DNA of 39,300 nt from JBEBGV01 sp040081265 (GCA_040081265.1 JBEBGV010000042.1:1-39300); one strand, 5' to 3'. Counted from the stretch's first letter, positions 16,636 through 25,540 are shown. Notes: generated by a model from the letters alone, not told the origin. Numbers and translations are program-made.

Positions 16636-18045
16636 ATGAGCAACTCACATAAAGGCGGCGATGGGACGCAGGCTCCGAACGAGCGGGAAGTGTCGAGGCG
16701 CGACTTACTGAAGCATGGGGCTTCGGCGGTTGCGGGCGCCTCGCTCCTCGTCGTGAGCGGCAACACTCTAGGAGGCACCGCATTCGCACAGGCACCGGCG
16801 ATTGCCACAGGCACACAGGCAGGACGACGCTTCAGGGCCTATCTCACGCCGCCCGGACAGCGTGCTCGCGGCGTCGACACCGTGACGCTCAACGCCATTC
16901 ACGAACATCAGGTCCTCATCCGGACCGAAGCAGCCCAAGCCTGCTACTCCATCGTGAACCTGCTCGGACCGGCCCCTGCACCCCCGGCGCCGGCGCCTGG
17001 CGCGCCGCCCCCGCCACCTCCGGCAGCCGCGATCGGCGGCCACGGGGGCGTGGGAATCGTCGAGGCCGTCGGCTCCTCCGTTCGTCGCGTGCAGGTGGGC
17101 GAACGGGTGATAGTGCCAGTGACGGCCAACTGCGGTCAGTGCTGGAACTGCCTTCGCAGTCGAGGAGATTTCTGCACCGCGGCAGCTGGACGTCCCGTGT
17201 TTCCAGTCGGCGCTATGAGTGATGGCACACCGGTCAACGGCACCCTGGGCGGTTTTGCAGAGTTGATGGTGGCCTGGGAGGAACAGACGGTGCCTGTCGC
17301 CGTCAACGCATCGTCCGCCGAGTTGTCGCTGCTCTCGTGCGTGATGTCTACGGGGCTCGGACTGGCGCTCAAGCGCATGCCGATCGAGCCGGGCTCAGAT
17401 GTGTTGGTGCTTGGCGCAGGTCCCCTCGGGTTGAGCGCTGTGCAGGGCGCGCGTATCCAGGGTGCCTCACAGATCATCGTCGTCGAGCCAGTGCAGTACC
17501 GGCGCGACCTGGCCACCAAAGTAGGCGCGACCACCGTACTCGACCCAAACGCGTTTTCGTTGGCAGATCTGACGACGAAGATCCGCGAGCTGTGCATGCC
17601 GAAGGTCAATCGGTCCTTTGCAGGTGCGCGCGGGCCGAACCTGGCCGCTTACGGTCCTATGTACATCCTCGAAGCTGTCGGCGGTGACCGGTTCCCACCG
17701 AAAGTGCCCTCGGGTCCAGATCCCACCGGTGTGCAGTCGCTGCAACTGGCGTGGAATGTGTGCCCCACTGGCGGCATCATCCGCACGTGCGGTGTGGGTC
17801 AAGGTGCGAACGCGACGATCACATTTCCTGCCGGGCAGTGGTCAAATGCGGGTAAGACACACCTGCCCGGCAACTTCGCCGGAGTCAACACGTTTCGCGA
17901 CATCCCGACGTTTGCAAAGTTCATCGACACGAAGCAATTCGACGCCAAGTCGCTGGTCGGCGAAACATTTCTACTCGAGCGTTCCAAGGAGGCGCTTCAG
18001 GTGGCGGCCGACCGCACGTCTATCAGCAGCGTGGTGACGTTCTAA
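16636..18045 (+). CDS. Tat-exported zinc-dependent alcohol dehydrogenase (MDR family), copy 1
   Basis: A 469-residue protein starting at ATG 16636. The twin-arginine motif SRRDLLK (residues 20-26) is followed by a hydrophobic stretch and AFAQ, so the enzyme is exported folded. The body is a medium-chain dehydrogenase. It has a catalytic-zinc Cys in AAQACYS, GHGGVGIVEAVGSSVRRVQV with the catalytic His (the usual Glu after it is Gly), and the structural-zinc set CGQCWNCLRSRGDFC. The Rossmann segment is VLVLGAGPLGLSAVQGARI. A Pro/Ala/Gly insertion (PAPPAPAPGAPPPPPPAAA) interrupts the first domain. NAD(P)-linked enzymes are rare in the periplasm, so it may bind its cofactor tightly or pass electrons elsewhere (inference). 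A paralogue is at 28612-30012. Confidence 0.9.
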   Translation: MSNSHKGGDGTQAPNEREVSRRDLLKHGASAVAGASLLVVSGNTLGGTAFAQAPAIATGTQAGRRFRAYLTPPGQRARGVDTVTLNAIHEHQVLIRTEAAQACYSIVNLLGPAPAPPAPAPGAPPPPPPAAAIGGHGGVGIVEAVGSSVRRVQVGERVIVPVTANCGQCWNCLRSRGDFCTAAAGRPVFPVGAMSDGTPVNGTLGGFAELMVAWEEQTVPVAVNASSAELSLLSCVMSTGLGLALKRMPIEPGSDVLVLGAGPLGLSAVQGARIQGASQIIVVEPVQYRRDLATKVGATTVLDPNAFSLADLTTKIRELCMPKVNRSFAGARGPNLAAYGPMYILEAVGGDRFPPKVPSGPDPTGVQSLQLAWNVCPTGGIIRTCGVGQGANATITFPAGQWSNAGKTHLPGNFAGVNTFRDIPTFAKFIDTKQFDAKSLVGETFLLERSKEALQVAADRTSISSVVTF

Positions 18046-18059
18046 GCGAATCTGTCCCT

Positions 18060-18081
18060 GCGGGGTCTGAAAGGGCCCCGC
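18060..18081. terminator. Hairpin between convergent ends
   Basis: GCGGGGTC and GGCCCCGC form an eight-pair stem (one G-T wobble) around the loop TGAAAG, 15 bases after the alcohol dehydrogenase stop and touching the end of the oppositely oriented propeller remnant. It suits a bidirectional terminator, although neither side has a long T-run. Confidence 0.55.
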
Positions 18082-18262
18082 TAGTCAGTGCCGTTCCACT
18101 TCGGAATCACTGTCACCGTCGGCGCAGACCGAAACATCATGACGAACTGCTTACCGTCGGGTGTCTGGTCGAAGTTGCGGCGCAGACCTGACGGCACGAA
18201 TCCGGAAATCGGGAGCTCCTTGGGTTGCCCGAACATGTCCACACCGTTCTGGAACGAATATG
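18081..18262 (-). pseudogene. C-terminal remnant of a PD40 propeller gene
   Basis: About 60 codons encode YSFQNGVDMFGQPKELPISG and FVPSGLRRNFDQTPDGKQFV, ending VTVIPKWNGTD. This is nearly identical to the C-terminus of the intact PD40 protein at 19181-20863 (ISFQNGVDMFGQARELQISG, FVPSGLRRNFDQTPDGKQFV). Upstream of about 18262 the similarity stops and the frame reads unrelated sequence, so about 500 residues are lost. It shows that a second PD40 gene once lay next to this alcohol dehydrogenase, as at 28.6-32.0 kb. Confidence 0.85.
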
Positions 18263-18432
18263 GCGGCACGAACGTCTCGCGGTCTGGCCGCGCCCGCAGT
18301 GGAACCACGTCGGAGCCCAATCAGTACAGATCAGTCTCCCGCCTGCCGTCTATGCACATTCGGCGCTCCGTACGAGCCGCCGACCTGGCGCGTTGTTCGG
18401 TCTCGAGTCGAAGCGAGCGAGGGCAGGAGCTC

Positions 18433-18460
18433 TTGGTCTGGCTGGGCTGCGTGGTAGCAT
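18433..18460 (+). promoter_or_regulatory. Possible sigma-70-like promoter for the peroxiredoxin gene
   Basis: TTGGTC at 18433-18438 and TAGCAT at 18455-18460 with a 16-base spacer lie about 70 bases before the peroxiredoxin start. The match is moderate. The 18263-18528 region holds no other gene that I can support. Confidence 0.25.
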
Positions 18461-18528
18461 CTTGGGCGCGTGGACCCGCTCAGAGGGTTCGCGCAGCGGT
18501 GGCTGGCGCCCTAACTGGAGGTGTGAGT

Positions 18529-19155
18529 ATGCGTCGTCTCATGATTCTTGCTTTGGTTGTAATTGGTTCCGCAGTGACCGGCGCACAGGCACCGCCGTCG
18601 AGTACGGCACCCCCGGCACGCGTGGTGCCCACGGTCGTGAAGGTCGGCGACATGGCACCCGACTTCACGCTGCCAGGCAGCGACGGCAAGACGCACAAGC
18701 TGTCTGAGTATCGCGGGAAGACGATGGTCGTTCTGGCGTGGTTCCCCAAAGCGTTCACGGGCGGATGTACGACCGAGTGCAAGTCGCTGGCGGAAAACGG
18801 CGACAAGATCCAGAAGTATGACGTGACTTACTTCATGGCCAGTACCGACCAGCTCGAGGATCAGATTGCGTTCGCCAAGGCCACGTCCGTCGCGCTGCAG
18901 GGACGCAACGGCGAGTCGGTCGGACGCACCGTCGAGAAGAAGAGCGCCGACTTTCCGATGCTAGCCGATCCGAGCGGTGCCTCCGCACGCGCCTATGGCG
19001 TCGCCGATGAGCTGGACCGTGGACGCGCTCGGCGCTGGACGTTCTACATCGACAAAAGTGGCCGGGTCTCCGCCATCGATACGGCGGTCAGGCCGGCAAC
19101 ATCTGCCGAGGACATGATTGCCAAGCTCGTCGAGCTGAACGTGCCGACAAAGTAG
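18529..19155 (+). CDS. Exported peroxiredoxin (AhpC/TSA-Bcp type)
   Basis: A 208-residue protein from ATG 18529 with GGAGG seven bases upstream. The signal peptide is MRRLMILALVVIGSAVTGAQ. The thioredoxin-like fold starts VKVGDMAPDFTLPGSDGKTH. The peroxidatic cysteine lies in KAFTGGCTTECKSL, where the usual Pro before GC is Gly and a second Cys lies three residues on. Later features are YFMASTDQLEDQIAFAKATS, FPMLADPSGASARAYGV and RRWTFYIDKSGRVSAIDTAV, standard for Bcp-type peroxiredoxins. It would remove peroxides in the periplasm, sensible beside oxidases and quinone dehydrogenases. It lies on the plus strand between two minus-strand propeller sequences. Confidence 0.9.
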   Translation: MRRLMILALVVIGSAVTGAQAPPSSTAPPARVVPTVVKVGDMAPDFTLPGSDGKTHKLSEYRGKTMVVLAWFPKAFTGGCTTECKSLAENGDKIQKYDVTYFMASTDQLEDQIAFAKATSVALQGRNGESVGRTVEKKSADFPMLADPSGASARAYGVADELDRGRARRWTFYIDKSGRVSAIDTAVRPATSAEDMIAKLVELNVPTK

Positions 19156-19180
19156 ACGCGGCTGCTCGCACCTGCTCGCG

Positions 19181-20863
19181 TTAAGAAGCCCCGGTCCACT
19201 TCGGGATCACCGTCACCCTGGGCGAGGACCGAAAGATCATCACGAACTGCTTGCCGTCGGGTGTCTGGTCAAAATTGCGGCGGAGCCCCGACGGCACGAA
19301 TCCAGAAATCTGGAGTTCCCGGGCTTGGCCGAACATGTCCACACCGTTCTGGAACGAGATCGAGTACAGCTTCTGGTTGGACTCGTAATAGATCGCTGCG
19401 CTATCGGACGACCACACAGGTGCCACCGCACCGGATTTCGTCACCTGAAAGCGAGCGCCGGTCTGTGGCCACGGCTCCAGATAGACCTGGTAGTCACCCG
19501 TTTCGTTCGACATGTACACCACCCACTTCCCGTCCGGAGAGATCCGGCTGCTCAATTGAGCGGTCACGGGAATACGTGAAATCGGCGTCACCTCACGATT
19601 GGGTAGGCTGTAGGTCCAGACGTCGTAGTCCAGCCGTCCCTTGTGCGTGATGAACGAAAACATCTGAGTGCCGGGGAACCAGTGCTCCGGGGCGCGCGCT
19701 GGCCTCGCGAGCAGTTCCATCTCCCCAGACCCGTCTGCACGCGCCAGATACACGGTCTCGAGCCCGGCGGGGAGAATCGTGCCCAGCACGAGCGAACGGC
19801 CGTCGTCGCTGTACACAGGGAAAGCATAGTTGGTGCCTGCGATGATCTTTCGCATGCCCTTGACGTTCTCCAACTCCCCGGCCCAGATGCTGCCCTCAGA
19901 CGCCAGAGCCACCTGTCGGCCATCGGGAGACACCCGCGGCGAGCCGCCGGCATTGGGTATCGCGCCCAGTACGGTCTTGGTCCCATCCAACCCCACAAGG
20001 GCCAGCTCGGTCTCACCCGATCGCTCAGGCAAATAGACCAGCGCTCCCGAGTCCGACACGGCAAACTGCGCGGCACCTGTCGGACCGGCGGTCCTGACGC
20101 CGTCCGCAACGATCGTCGGCCTGCCCGACACCTCGCGGCGTGCGCTGTCGAACTTCACAGCCCGCAATTGGCCATTCAGGACATAGAGGAGGTTGCCTCC
20201 CGATGCGATGCGCCCATCACGGCCAGCCTCCACCACAGTCTTTCGAGCACCGCCGGCGATCGGCTGCACGACGATCTGAGCCCGGTCCCAGCCTGAGGCC
20301 AAGGCCGTCCTGCCGCTGATCACGCTAAAGAGCACAGCATCGCCGCTCGGCAGCAGCTGCGGGCCGTAGGCCAACTCGTCGCCGGCCATCGCCACGATGG
20401 TCCGAGGAGTGCCACCGGCCGCCGCGACGCTGACGACGCCCTTCGCTCCCTGCCCGACCACGAGCACGTCGCCCGGGCCCCAGCTCATCCCAAACGGATT
20501 GTCCACTCGTGCGATGGTCGTCGCGGTGCCACCAGCTACCCCGATGCGTTTCAGGCTGCCGTCAGTGCCGGACCAATAGGCAATCGATTGACCGTCGGGA
20601 GAGAATACGGGGTTCGAGACTCCTTGCGGAGAGGCTGTCCCAGGAATCTCGTTCGGTAGCCCACCCGTCGCGGCCTCGATGTAGAGGCGCTGGTTGGCCA
20701 CGTAGACGAAACGGCTGCCGTCTGGTGCAAACGCGACGACGCGGCGGTCGGCATTGGTGAACTGTTGGTTGGACGGCAACACAACGGAACTGCCGCCAGG
20801 AGACTGGCCGCTCACCGTCGCCACGACCGCGCATACGAGCAGCGCCGACAGAATTCGGGTCAT
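19181..20863 (-). CDS. Secreted PD40/TolB-like beta-propeller protein, copy 1
   Basis: A protein of 560 residues. ATG 20861-20863 follows GAGGAGG. Signal peptide MTRILSALLVCAVVATVSGQ. At least six PD40-type blades are visible: NPVFSPDGQSIAYWSGTD, GSPRVSPDGRQVALASEGS, YAFPVYSDDGRSLVLGT, SSRISPDGKWVVYMSNETG and VAPVWSSDSAAIYYESNQ, ending in the conserved tail FVPSGLRRNFDQTPDGKQFV. The family resembles the propeller half of acidobacterial PD40 protein kinases but has no kinase domain. Probably a periplasmic binding or scaffold protein (inference). It starts 21 bases after the PQQ dehydrogenase gene, so the two form one transcription unit. A paralogue is at 30325-31998 and a remnant at 18081-18262. 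Confidence 0.8.
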   Translation of the reverse strand: MTRILSALLVCAVVATVSGQSPGGSSVVLPSNQQFTNADRRVVAFAPDGSRFVYVANQRLYIEAATGGLPNEIPGTASPQGVSNPVFSPDGQSIAYWSGTDGSLKRIGVAGGTATTIARVDNPFGMSWGPGDVLVVGQGAKGVVSVAAAGGTPRTIVAMAGDELAYGPQLLPSGDAVLFSVISGRTALASGWDRAQIVVQPIAGGARKTVVEAGRDGRIASGGNLLYVLNGQLRAVKFDSARREVSGRPTIVADGVRTAGPTGAAQFAVSDSGALVYLPERSGETELALVGLDGTKTVLGAIPNAGGSPRVSPDGRQVALASEGSIWAGELENVKGMRKIIAGTNYAFPVYSDDGRSLVLGTILPAGLETVYLARADGSGEMELLARPARAPEHWFPGTQMFSFITHKGRLDYDVWTYSLPNREVTPISRIPVTAQLSSRISPDGKWVVYMSNETGDYQVYLEPWPQTGARFQVTKSGAVAPVWSSDSAAIYYESNQKLYSISFQNGVDMFGQARELQISGFVPSGLRRNFDQTPDGKQFVMIFRSSPRVTVIPKWTGAS

Positions 20864-20883
20864 GTGAATCCTCCTCAAGCTGA

Positions 20884-23094
20884 CTAGTTCCCCCGAGGCG
20901 AACTGCGCTCAGCAAGTTCGAAGACGTAGAGCGCGTTACCCGTCGAGGGGTGTTGGATGTCTGGCGAGAGTGCCCGTGGCACCGCGCGGGTGCTGCCGCC
21001 GCCCACACCTGTTGGCACGGCCAGATACTGCTTTCCATCAAGGACGAATGTGATGGGGAACCCCTGCACTGACGTGCCCAGTTTCGTCTCCCACAAAATC
21101 TTGCCGGTCATCACATCGAAGGCGCGGACAGTGCGATCCAAGTCCCCAGCGAACGCCAGACCGCCGGCCGTCGTCAGCACTGAGGTCAGAAACGACGCGC
21201 GCTGCTCATAGCTCCACACTTCCTGCATCGTCCGCACATCATACGCAGCCAGTTTGCCGATCTTCCCGTTCGCCCGCGGCGAGGCGACAAATCGACGATC
21301 CGCCGCAGCTCCACCGGAGTCGGCGTCGAACTGCACTTCGCGTCCGGCCAGTTCCTGGCAAGACTGACTCAAAGGGATCACGAGCAGGCTGGCGCCAGGG
21401 TGATAACTCATTGCCGGCCAGTTCTTGCCACCAGCCGAGCTCGGGCACGCGGCGACGAACTCTCCTACCTTCGCCTGAGCGATCTCTGCGCGATAGTGTG
21501 GAACACCGGTCTTGGGATCGATCGAGTCGAACACGTTCTGATAGACCGTCTCCTTGTAGCCAAGGAACTCGCCGGTCTTTCGAGCCAGCTTCCAGAGGAT
21601 CCCGTGCTTGCCTACGGAGAACACGAGCGGTCGACCGCCAACATCGACAAGGACGCGCTCGTAGACTTCGTCGAGGTCGAGGGCTTCCCCAGGCACATGC
21701 TGGTGATACCAGGCAAGCTTCCCGGTGTCCGGATTGATCGCAAGGGTCGAGCTCGTGCACAGGGCCTTGTCATCGACGGTCATCCGACGGCTTGCAGGCA
21801 CCCATGGTTTGGCCTGCGCTACGCCCCAGTAGATGAGATTCAACACCGGGTCGTAGGAACCGGTGATCCACGCGTCGCCGCCGGCACGAAACAACATCGG
21901 CAGATTCGCCCACGTGTCGCCGCCCGGTTCATTTGGGCGCGCCACCGTATTGAAGCGCCACAGCAGTTTGCCCGTCGCCGCCTCATAGGCACTGATGTAG
22001 CACCCCTCCTCTTTGAAGCGCGTGCAACCGCTGATGCCCTGGATGATCTTGCCGTTGATCGCCATCGGACCGGACGTATCCGTATACCCTTTCGCTGGAT
22101 CCCCCACGGCCTGCTGCCACGTGATGTTGCCGGTGCGTGCGTCAAGGGCCACGAGCTTCGCCTCGCTGGTCATGACGTAGACGTTGTTCCCGTAAACGGT
22201 CGGGTTGCGCAGCGCGGGGCTCTGATCGAGTCCAAGACGATGCTCCCAGATCAGAGTGCCAGTGCGGGCGTCGAGCGCCTGGATCACGTTGCCCGCGTGC
22301 AGCAGAAACATCGTGCCCGCGTGAACAATCGGGGACGGTTCGCTGGTGCCGCCCTCGTTCATCGCCCATACCCACTTCAGGCGCAATTCCTGTACGTTGT
22401 TCGCGTTGATCTGACTCAGCGAGCTGTAGCTCCACGCTGCGTCGTTGCCGCGCACCATGAGCCACTCATTGGGATCTGGATTGCGCAGCATCGCATCGGT
22501 GACTGGTGTGTAGTTCCGGACCGTGCCAGCGACGGTTACACCGCGACGAGCTGTAGGGGCGCCGCCGCGGCCGCCTGCCGCTCCACCACTCTGCGCCTGA
22601 CCTGCAGGGGCCTGGCCCTGGGGTCGCACTGGGCCCGCTTGTGCGGCCTGGGCCGCCGACGCTTGCGCCATAGCCACCGCGCCGATTGGAATCGGACGTA
22701 CGACGGTGAGAGGCGCCTCGCCAGACGGAGCGCCATTGGCCTGTAGAACATAGGCCACCACACTGGCGTAGGTTTCCGCCGAGAGACCGCCAGGATTAGA
22801 CGGCGGCATCACGGCTTGCACATAGGTAAGCAGCTCCGTTGTCGTGCGCGAGCCCCAGGCACGAAGGAAGTTGCCTCCAGCAAGTTGCGGCGCTTCATTC
22901 GCTCCACCCAGATCCGGACGATGACAACCCGCACAGTTCGCGTCGTAGGCGATGCGGCCCGCCGCTGCCTGGGTCGTTGTGTACGCACCAGTCGCGACAG
23001 GAGCCTGACGGCCGGCGAGAATCGCCCCTCCGAGCACGATCGCAAGACCGACGCTCGCAATCAGGATCGACCCAGAAACCGAACCTCGCGTCAT
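20884..23094 (-). CDS. Cytochrome c-PQQ dehydrogenase fusion (quinohaemoprotein-like)
   Basis: A 736-residue protein. ATG 23092-23094 follows GAGGAGG at good spacing. The signal/anchor is at residues 8-28. A cytochrome c domain follows at about 40-125, with haem motif CAGCH and likely Met ligand in VMPPSNPGG. A Gln/Ala/Gly-rich linker (about 145-185) leads to an eight-bladed PQQ propeller with tryptophan-docking repeats: VIQALDARTGTLIWEHRLGL, LVALDARTGNITWQQAVGD, AYEAATGKLLWRFNTVA. The active-site region reads GSYDPVLNLIYWGVAQAKPW, then QHVPGEALDLDEVYER, instead of the classic GTGNP and PHDEWD. I recall this variant from Acidobacteriota. The order cytochrome-then-PQQ is the reverse of type II alcohol dehydrogenases. 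It probably oxidises an alcohol or aldehyde in the periplasm. Confidence 0.85.
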   Translation of the reverse strand: MTRGSVSGSILIASVGLAIVLGGAILAGRQAPVATGAYTTTQAAAGRIAYDANCAGCHRPDLGGANEAPQLAGGNFLRAWGSRTTTELLTYVQAVMPPSNPGGLSAETYASVVAYVLQANGAPSGEAPLTVVRPIPIGAVAMAQASAAQAAQAGPVRPQGQAPAGQAQSGGAAGGRGGAPTARRGVTVAGTVRNYTPVTDAMLRNPDPNEWLMVRGNDAAWSYSSLSQINANNVQELRLKWVWAMNEGGTSEPSPIVHAGTMFLLHAGNVIQALDARTGTLIWEHRLGLDQSPALRNPTVYGNNVYVMTSEAKLVALDARTGNITWQQAVGDPAKGYTDTSGPMAINGKIIQGISGCTRFKEEGCYISAYEAATGKLLWRFNTVARPNEPGGDTWANLPMLFRAGGDAWITGSYDPVLNLIYWGVAQAKPWVPASRRMTVDDKALCTSSTLAINPDTGKLAWYHQHVPGEALDLDEVYERVLVDVGGRPLVFSVGKHGILWKLARKTGEFLGYKETVYQNVFDSIDPKTGVPHYRAEIAQAKVGEFVAACPSSAGGKNWPAMSYHPGASLLVIPLSQSCQELAGREVQFDADSGGAAADRRFVASPRANGKIGKLAAYDVRTMQEVWSYEQRASFLTSVLTTAGGLAFAGDLDRTVRAFDVMTGKILWETKLGTSVQGFPITFVLDGKQYLAVPTGVGGGSTRAVPRALSPDIQHPSTGNALYVFELAERSSPRGN

Positions 23095-23205
23095 AAGCAC
23101 CTCCTCAGCGGACCCGGTACCGTTTGTTCCCTACGATTCTGCTCGATGGCTGGATCGACAGGCTGACCCTCACGTTCGTCGCCAACGAACAGCCCGCCGG
23201 TCTCG

Positions 23206-23258
23206 CGGCTCACCTTAACGTCATCGGACGCTTCAGGCATCCCCAATTCTAGGTATTC
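23206..23258 (-). promoter_or_regulatory. Two-box regulatory element before the PQQ dehydrogenase (site 4)
   Basis: On the minus strand the element starts with box A, TACCTAGAATTGGGGA (23240-23255), which fits TACNTAGRAYTRNGKA except at one or two positions. Fifteen bases on is box B, ATGACGTTAAGGTGAGCCG (23206-23224). Box B is repeated without mismatch at 25912-25930, again behind a box A. Box A ends 146 bases before the dehydrogenase ATG. The rest of the 23101-23494 gap holds no gene that I can support. Confidence 0.55.
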
Positions 23259-23494
23259 GCCAGCCCACAGACTGGCAGCGCCGGATCCGAGTCTATGGCG
23301 AGGGCCTCGCTGTTCGGCAATCTGCCTCGTCTGTCCGGAGGGGGAGCCCAGGCGGGTTGCATCACGACCATTCGGATACCACGGGAGCCCAAACGATACT
23401 TCCTTCGACTCCTCATAGTGGTCGACACTCCTCCTACTTCCATGATTAGATTCCACAGCTCCGACGTGCAGTCACCCGCAGCGAGGTAACGTTC

Positions 23495-25117
23495 ATGGCC
23501 CAGAATCGCAGCAGGGCAACGCTCCCCTTCCTGCTCGTCGCGCTCGCGATCGCAAGCGCCTGCGCACCCGCCGTCGTCCAGGTACAGCGGGGCGCGGCCA
23601 CGGCTCCGACGGCGACGACCGGCGGCGCGTTTCCTCGAACGCCTGACGGGAGACCGGACCTACAGGGCATCTGGCAAGCGCGGAGTCGCGCGTCGTATGG
23701 CCTGCACGATCACGCCGCGCGTGCGGGGATGCCAGCCGCTCTCAGCGCGGTGGTTGAGGGGGACATTCCGTATCAGGCCTGGGCTGCAGCGAGGCAGCGT
23801 GAGAACTTCGACAGTCGCACCATCGCCGATCCGCTGGCTCAGTGCTACATGCCCGGTGTTCCCCGCATCATGTACATGGAGTGGCCATTCCAGATCTTCC
23901 AGACGCGCGATCAGGTAGCCATGACATTCGAGTGGCAGCATCTCTTCCGGTTGATTTACACCAACGGGACGAGACCGCCCGAGGGCCTTGAGTTCTGGAT
24001 GGGAGACTCGCGCGGCCGATGGGACGGCGACACGCTGGTGGTCGACGTGACCAATCACAACGCCCGCACGTGGCTGGATATGGCGGGAAACTTCCATAGC
24101 GAGGCCCTCCACGTCATCGAGCGATACACGATGCTGGAGGCCAACACACTGCAGTACGAGGCACGGATTGAGGACGCAAAGGTGTTCACGCGTCCGTGGA
24201 CCATTCGGGTCCGCCTCGAGCGTCAAGTCGACTCGACCCGCCTGATGGAGTATCCGTGCCGTGCCGAGATCGAAGAGGCCCGGTGTGATTTCGAGCCCGA
24301 TCCCAGGACTTGGTATGTCCCGGCACGTCTGCCTGCCGTCGGGACCCGACCGACAGTCATCCCTCCGCGCCTTGGTCAACAGGCGGAGTCGGGCGTGGAC
24401 GGCCGGCGACCGGACTTGTCCGGGCTCTACCTACCTGACCGCAGCGGCGGCGCCAACTGGGGACTCGAGCCGCATCCCTCGCGTGTCGAGCTGACCCCCG
24501 TAGGCACGGGCGTCGTCATCGACCCAACGGACCGCCTGCTGCCGTATCAAGCATGGGCACGTCAGGAGCAGCAAAGTCGGAACGCGCCGGAGCGGGGCTA
24601 TGACGACCCGACGGCGCATTGCTTCGTCGCCGCGGGGGTGCCGCGCTCCATGTACGTACCGTCGCCCCTCCAAGTGATTCAAACGCCCACGCATGTCGTG
24701 TTCCTGTTCGAGCGCATGGCATGGCGCATCGTCCCGCTCGACGGCAGACCGCACATTTCCGATGCGATCCGCCTCTGGAACGGAGACTCAGTGGGCCGTT
24801 GGGACGACGACACCCTGATCGTCGAGACTACAAACCTGAACGGGAAAACATGGTTGAACGAAGTTGGAGATGTCGTGAGCCACGCTGAGACCGTCGTCGA
24901 GCGATTCACCCGAATCGGTGCGGGTGCAATCCGCTACGAGGCCACCGTCACCGACCCGCTCGTCTACACACGGCCATGGACTATCGCCTTCACCCTCGAG
25001 CGTCAAACTGACGAACTTCTGGAGGCCGCATGTCTCGAAGACAACCAGGATCTGCAACATCTGAAAGAACTGAAGGACGCAGCCCGTCAGGGTACCGCGT
25101 CACGAAGCGAACGATGA
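23495..25117 (+). CDS. Two-domain secreted lipoprotein of the GxWxGDTLVV family
   Basis: A 540-residue protein from ATG 23495, with GAGG upstream and lipobox AIASAC (Cys near residue 23). It carries two tandem copies of the domain found singly in its relatives. Domain 1 (about 45-285) has GRPDLQGIWQARSRASYGLH, CYMPGVPRIMYMEWPFQIFQ, GRWDGDTLVVDVTNHNARTW and ARIEDAKVFTRPWTIRVRLE. Domain 2 (about 305-525) has RRPDLSGLYLPDRSGGANWG, GVPRSMYVPSPLQVIQTPTH, GRWDDDTLIVETTNLNGKTW and ATVTDPLVYTRPWTIAFTLE. The gene arose by duplication and fusion. Both domains keep the central W-x-x-D-T-L motif, so both may bind ligand (inference). Its TGA overlaps the ATG of the following DUF6152 gene. Confidence 0.85.
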   Translation: MAQNRSRATLPFLLVALAIASACAPAVVQVQRGAATAPTATTGGAFPRTPDGRPDLQGIWQARSRASYGLHDHAARAGMPAALSAVVEGDIPYQAWAAARQRENFDSRTIADPLAQCYMPGVPRIMYMEWPFQIFQTRDQVAMTFEWQHLFRLIYTNGTRPPEGLEFWMGDSRGRWDGDTLVVDVTNHNARTWLDMAGNFHSEALHVIERYTMLEANTLQYEARIEDAKVFTRPWTIRVRLERQVDSTRLMEYPCRAEIEEARCDFEPDPRTWYVPARLPAVGTRPTVIPPRLGQQAESGVDGRRPDLSGLYLPDRSGGANWGLEPHPSRVELTPVGTGVVIDPTDRLLPYQAWARQEQQSRNAPERGYDDPTAHCFVAAGVPRSMYVPSPLQVIQTPTHVVFLFERMAWRIVPLDGRPHISDAIRLWNGDSVGRWDDDTLIVETTNLNGKTWLNEVGDVVSHAETVVERFTRIGAGAIRYEATVTDPLVYTRPWTIAFTLERQTDELLEAACLEDNQDLQHLKELKDAARQGTASRSER

Positions 25118-25540
25118 GCAAGGGAGTTGGCGTGTTGAGCGTTGTGTTGGGCCTTCTGAGCGTCCCGGTCGGTGCGCATCACTCTTTTTCTGCGGAGTTC
25201 GACCAGAACAAGCCGATCAAGCTGACCGGCACGATCGCGAGGGTGCGGTGGGCCAACCCTCACGCATGGATCTACATCGACGTGAAGGGCGCCGATGGAA
25301 GCGTGGTGAACTGGGCCTGGGAGACAAGCGCGGCTAACCAACTCTATCGGAGCGGGTGGCGCGTGACGGATCTTCCCTTCGGCGCTGTCGTGACCATCGA
25401 AGGGTGGCAAGCGCGCAACGGGCACGCCTACCGCGAACGCGGCGACAGTAATCCTTCCCGATGGCCGTCTGCTTGGAGCCTCTGCGCAGCAGGTGCCGCA
25501 GGTGCAGGGGGCGCCGAACGGGTCACCGAGCGGACGCTAG
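25114..25540 (+). pseudogene. DUF6152-family periplasmic protein with a one-base frameshift
   Basis: ATG 25114 overlaps the upstream stop (ATGA). The signal peptide VGVLSVVLGLLSVPVG leads into AHHSFSAEFDQNKPIKLTGT and VRWANPHAWIYIDVKGADGS, as in the copy at 4306-4710. After GWQARNG the original frame loses family similarity. Removing one G in GGGC near 25420 restores TPTANAATVILPDGRLLGAS and then AQQVPQVQGAPNGSPSGR, ending at TAG 25538-25540, a normal family C-terminus. Without correction, translation runs to about 25596 with an unrelated tail. Most of the fold lies upstream of the shift, so a partly functional protein is possible. Confidence 0.75.

Noticed and set aside
21400..22746. Plus-strand frame of 448 codons inside the PQQ dehydrogenase gene
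   Set aside because: Shadow of the minus-strand gene; Arg/His/Ala-rich with no motif.
23206..23225. Box B considered as an integron attC core site (GTTAAGG)
   Set aside because: It does not fit GTTRRRY/RYYYAAC, and no paired R-L site geometry or cassette array is present.
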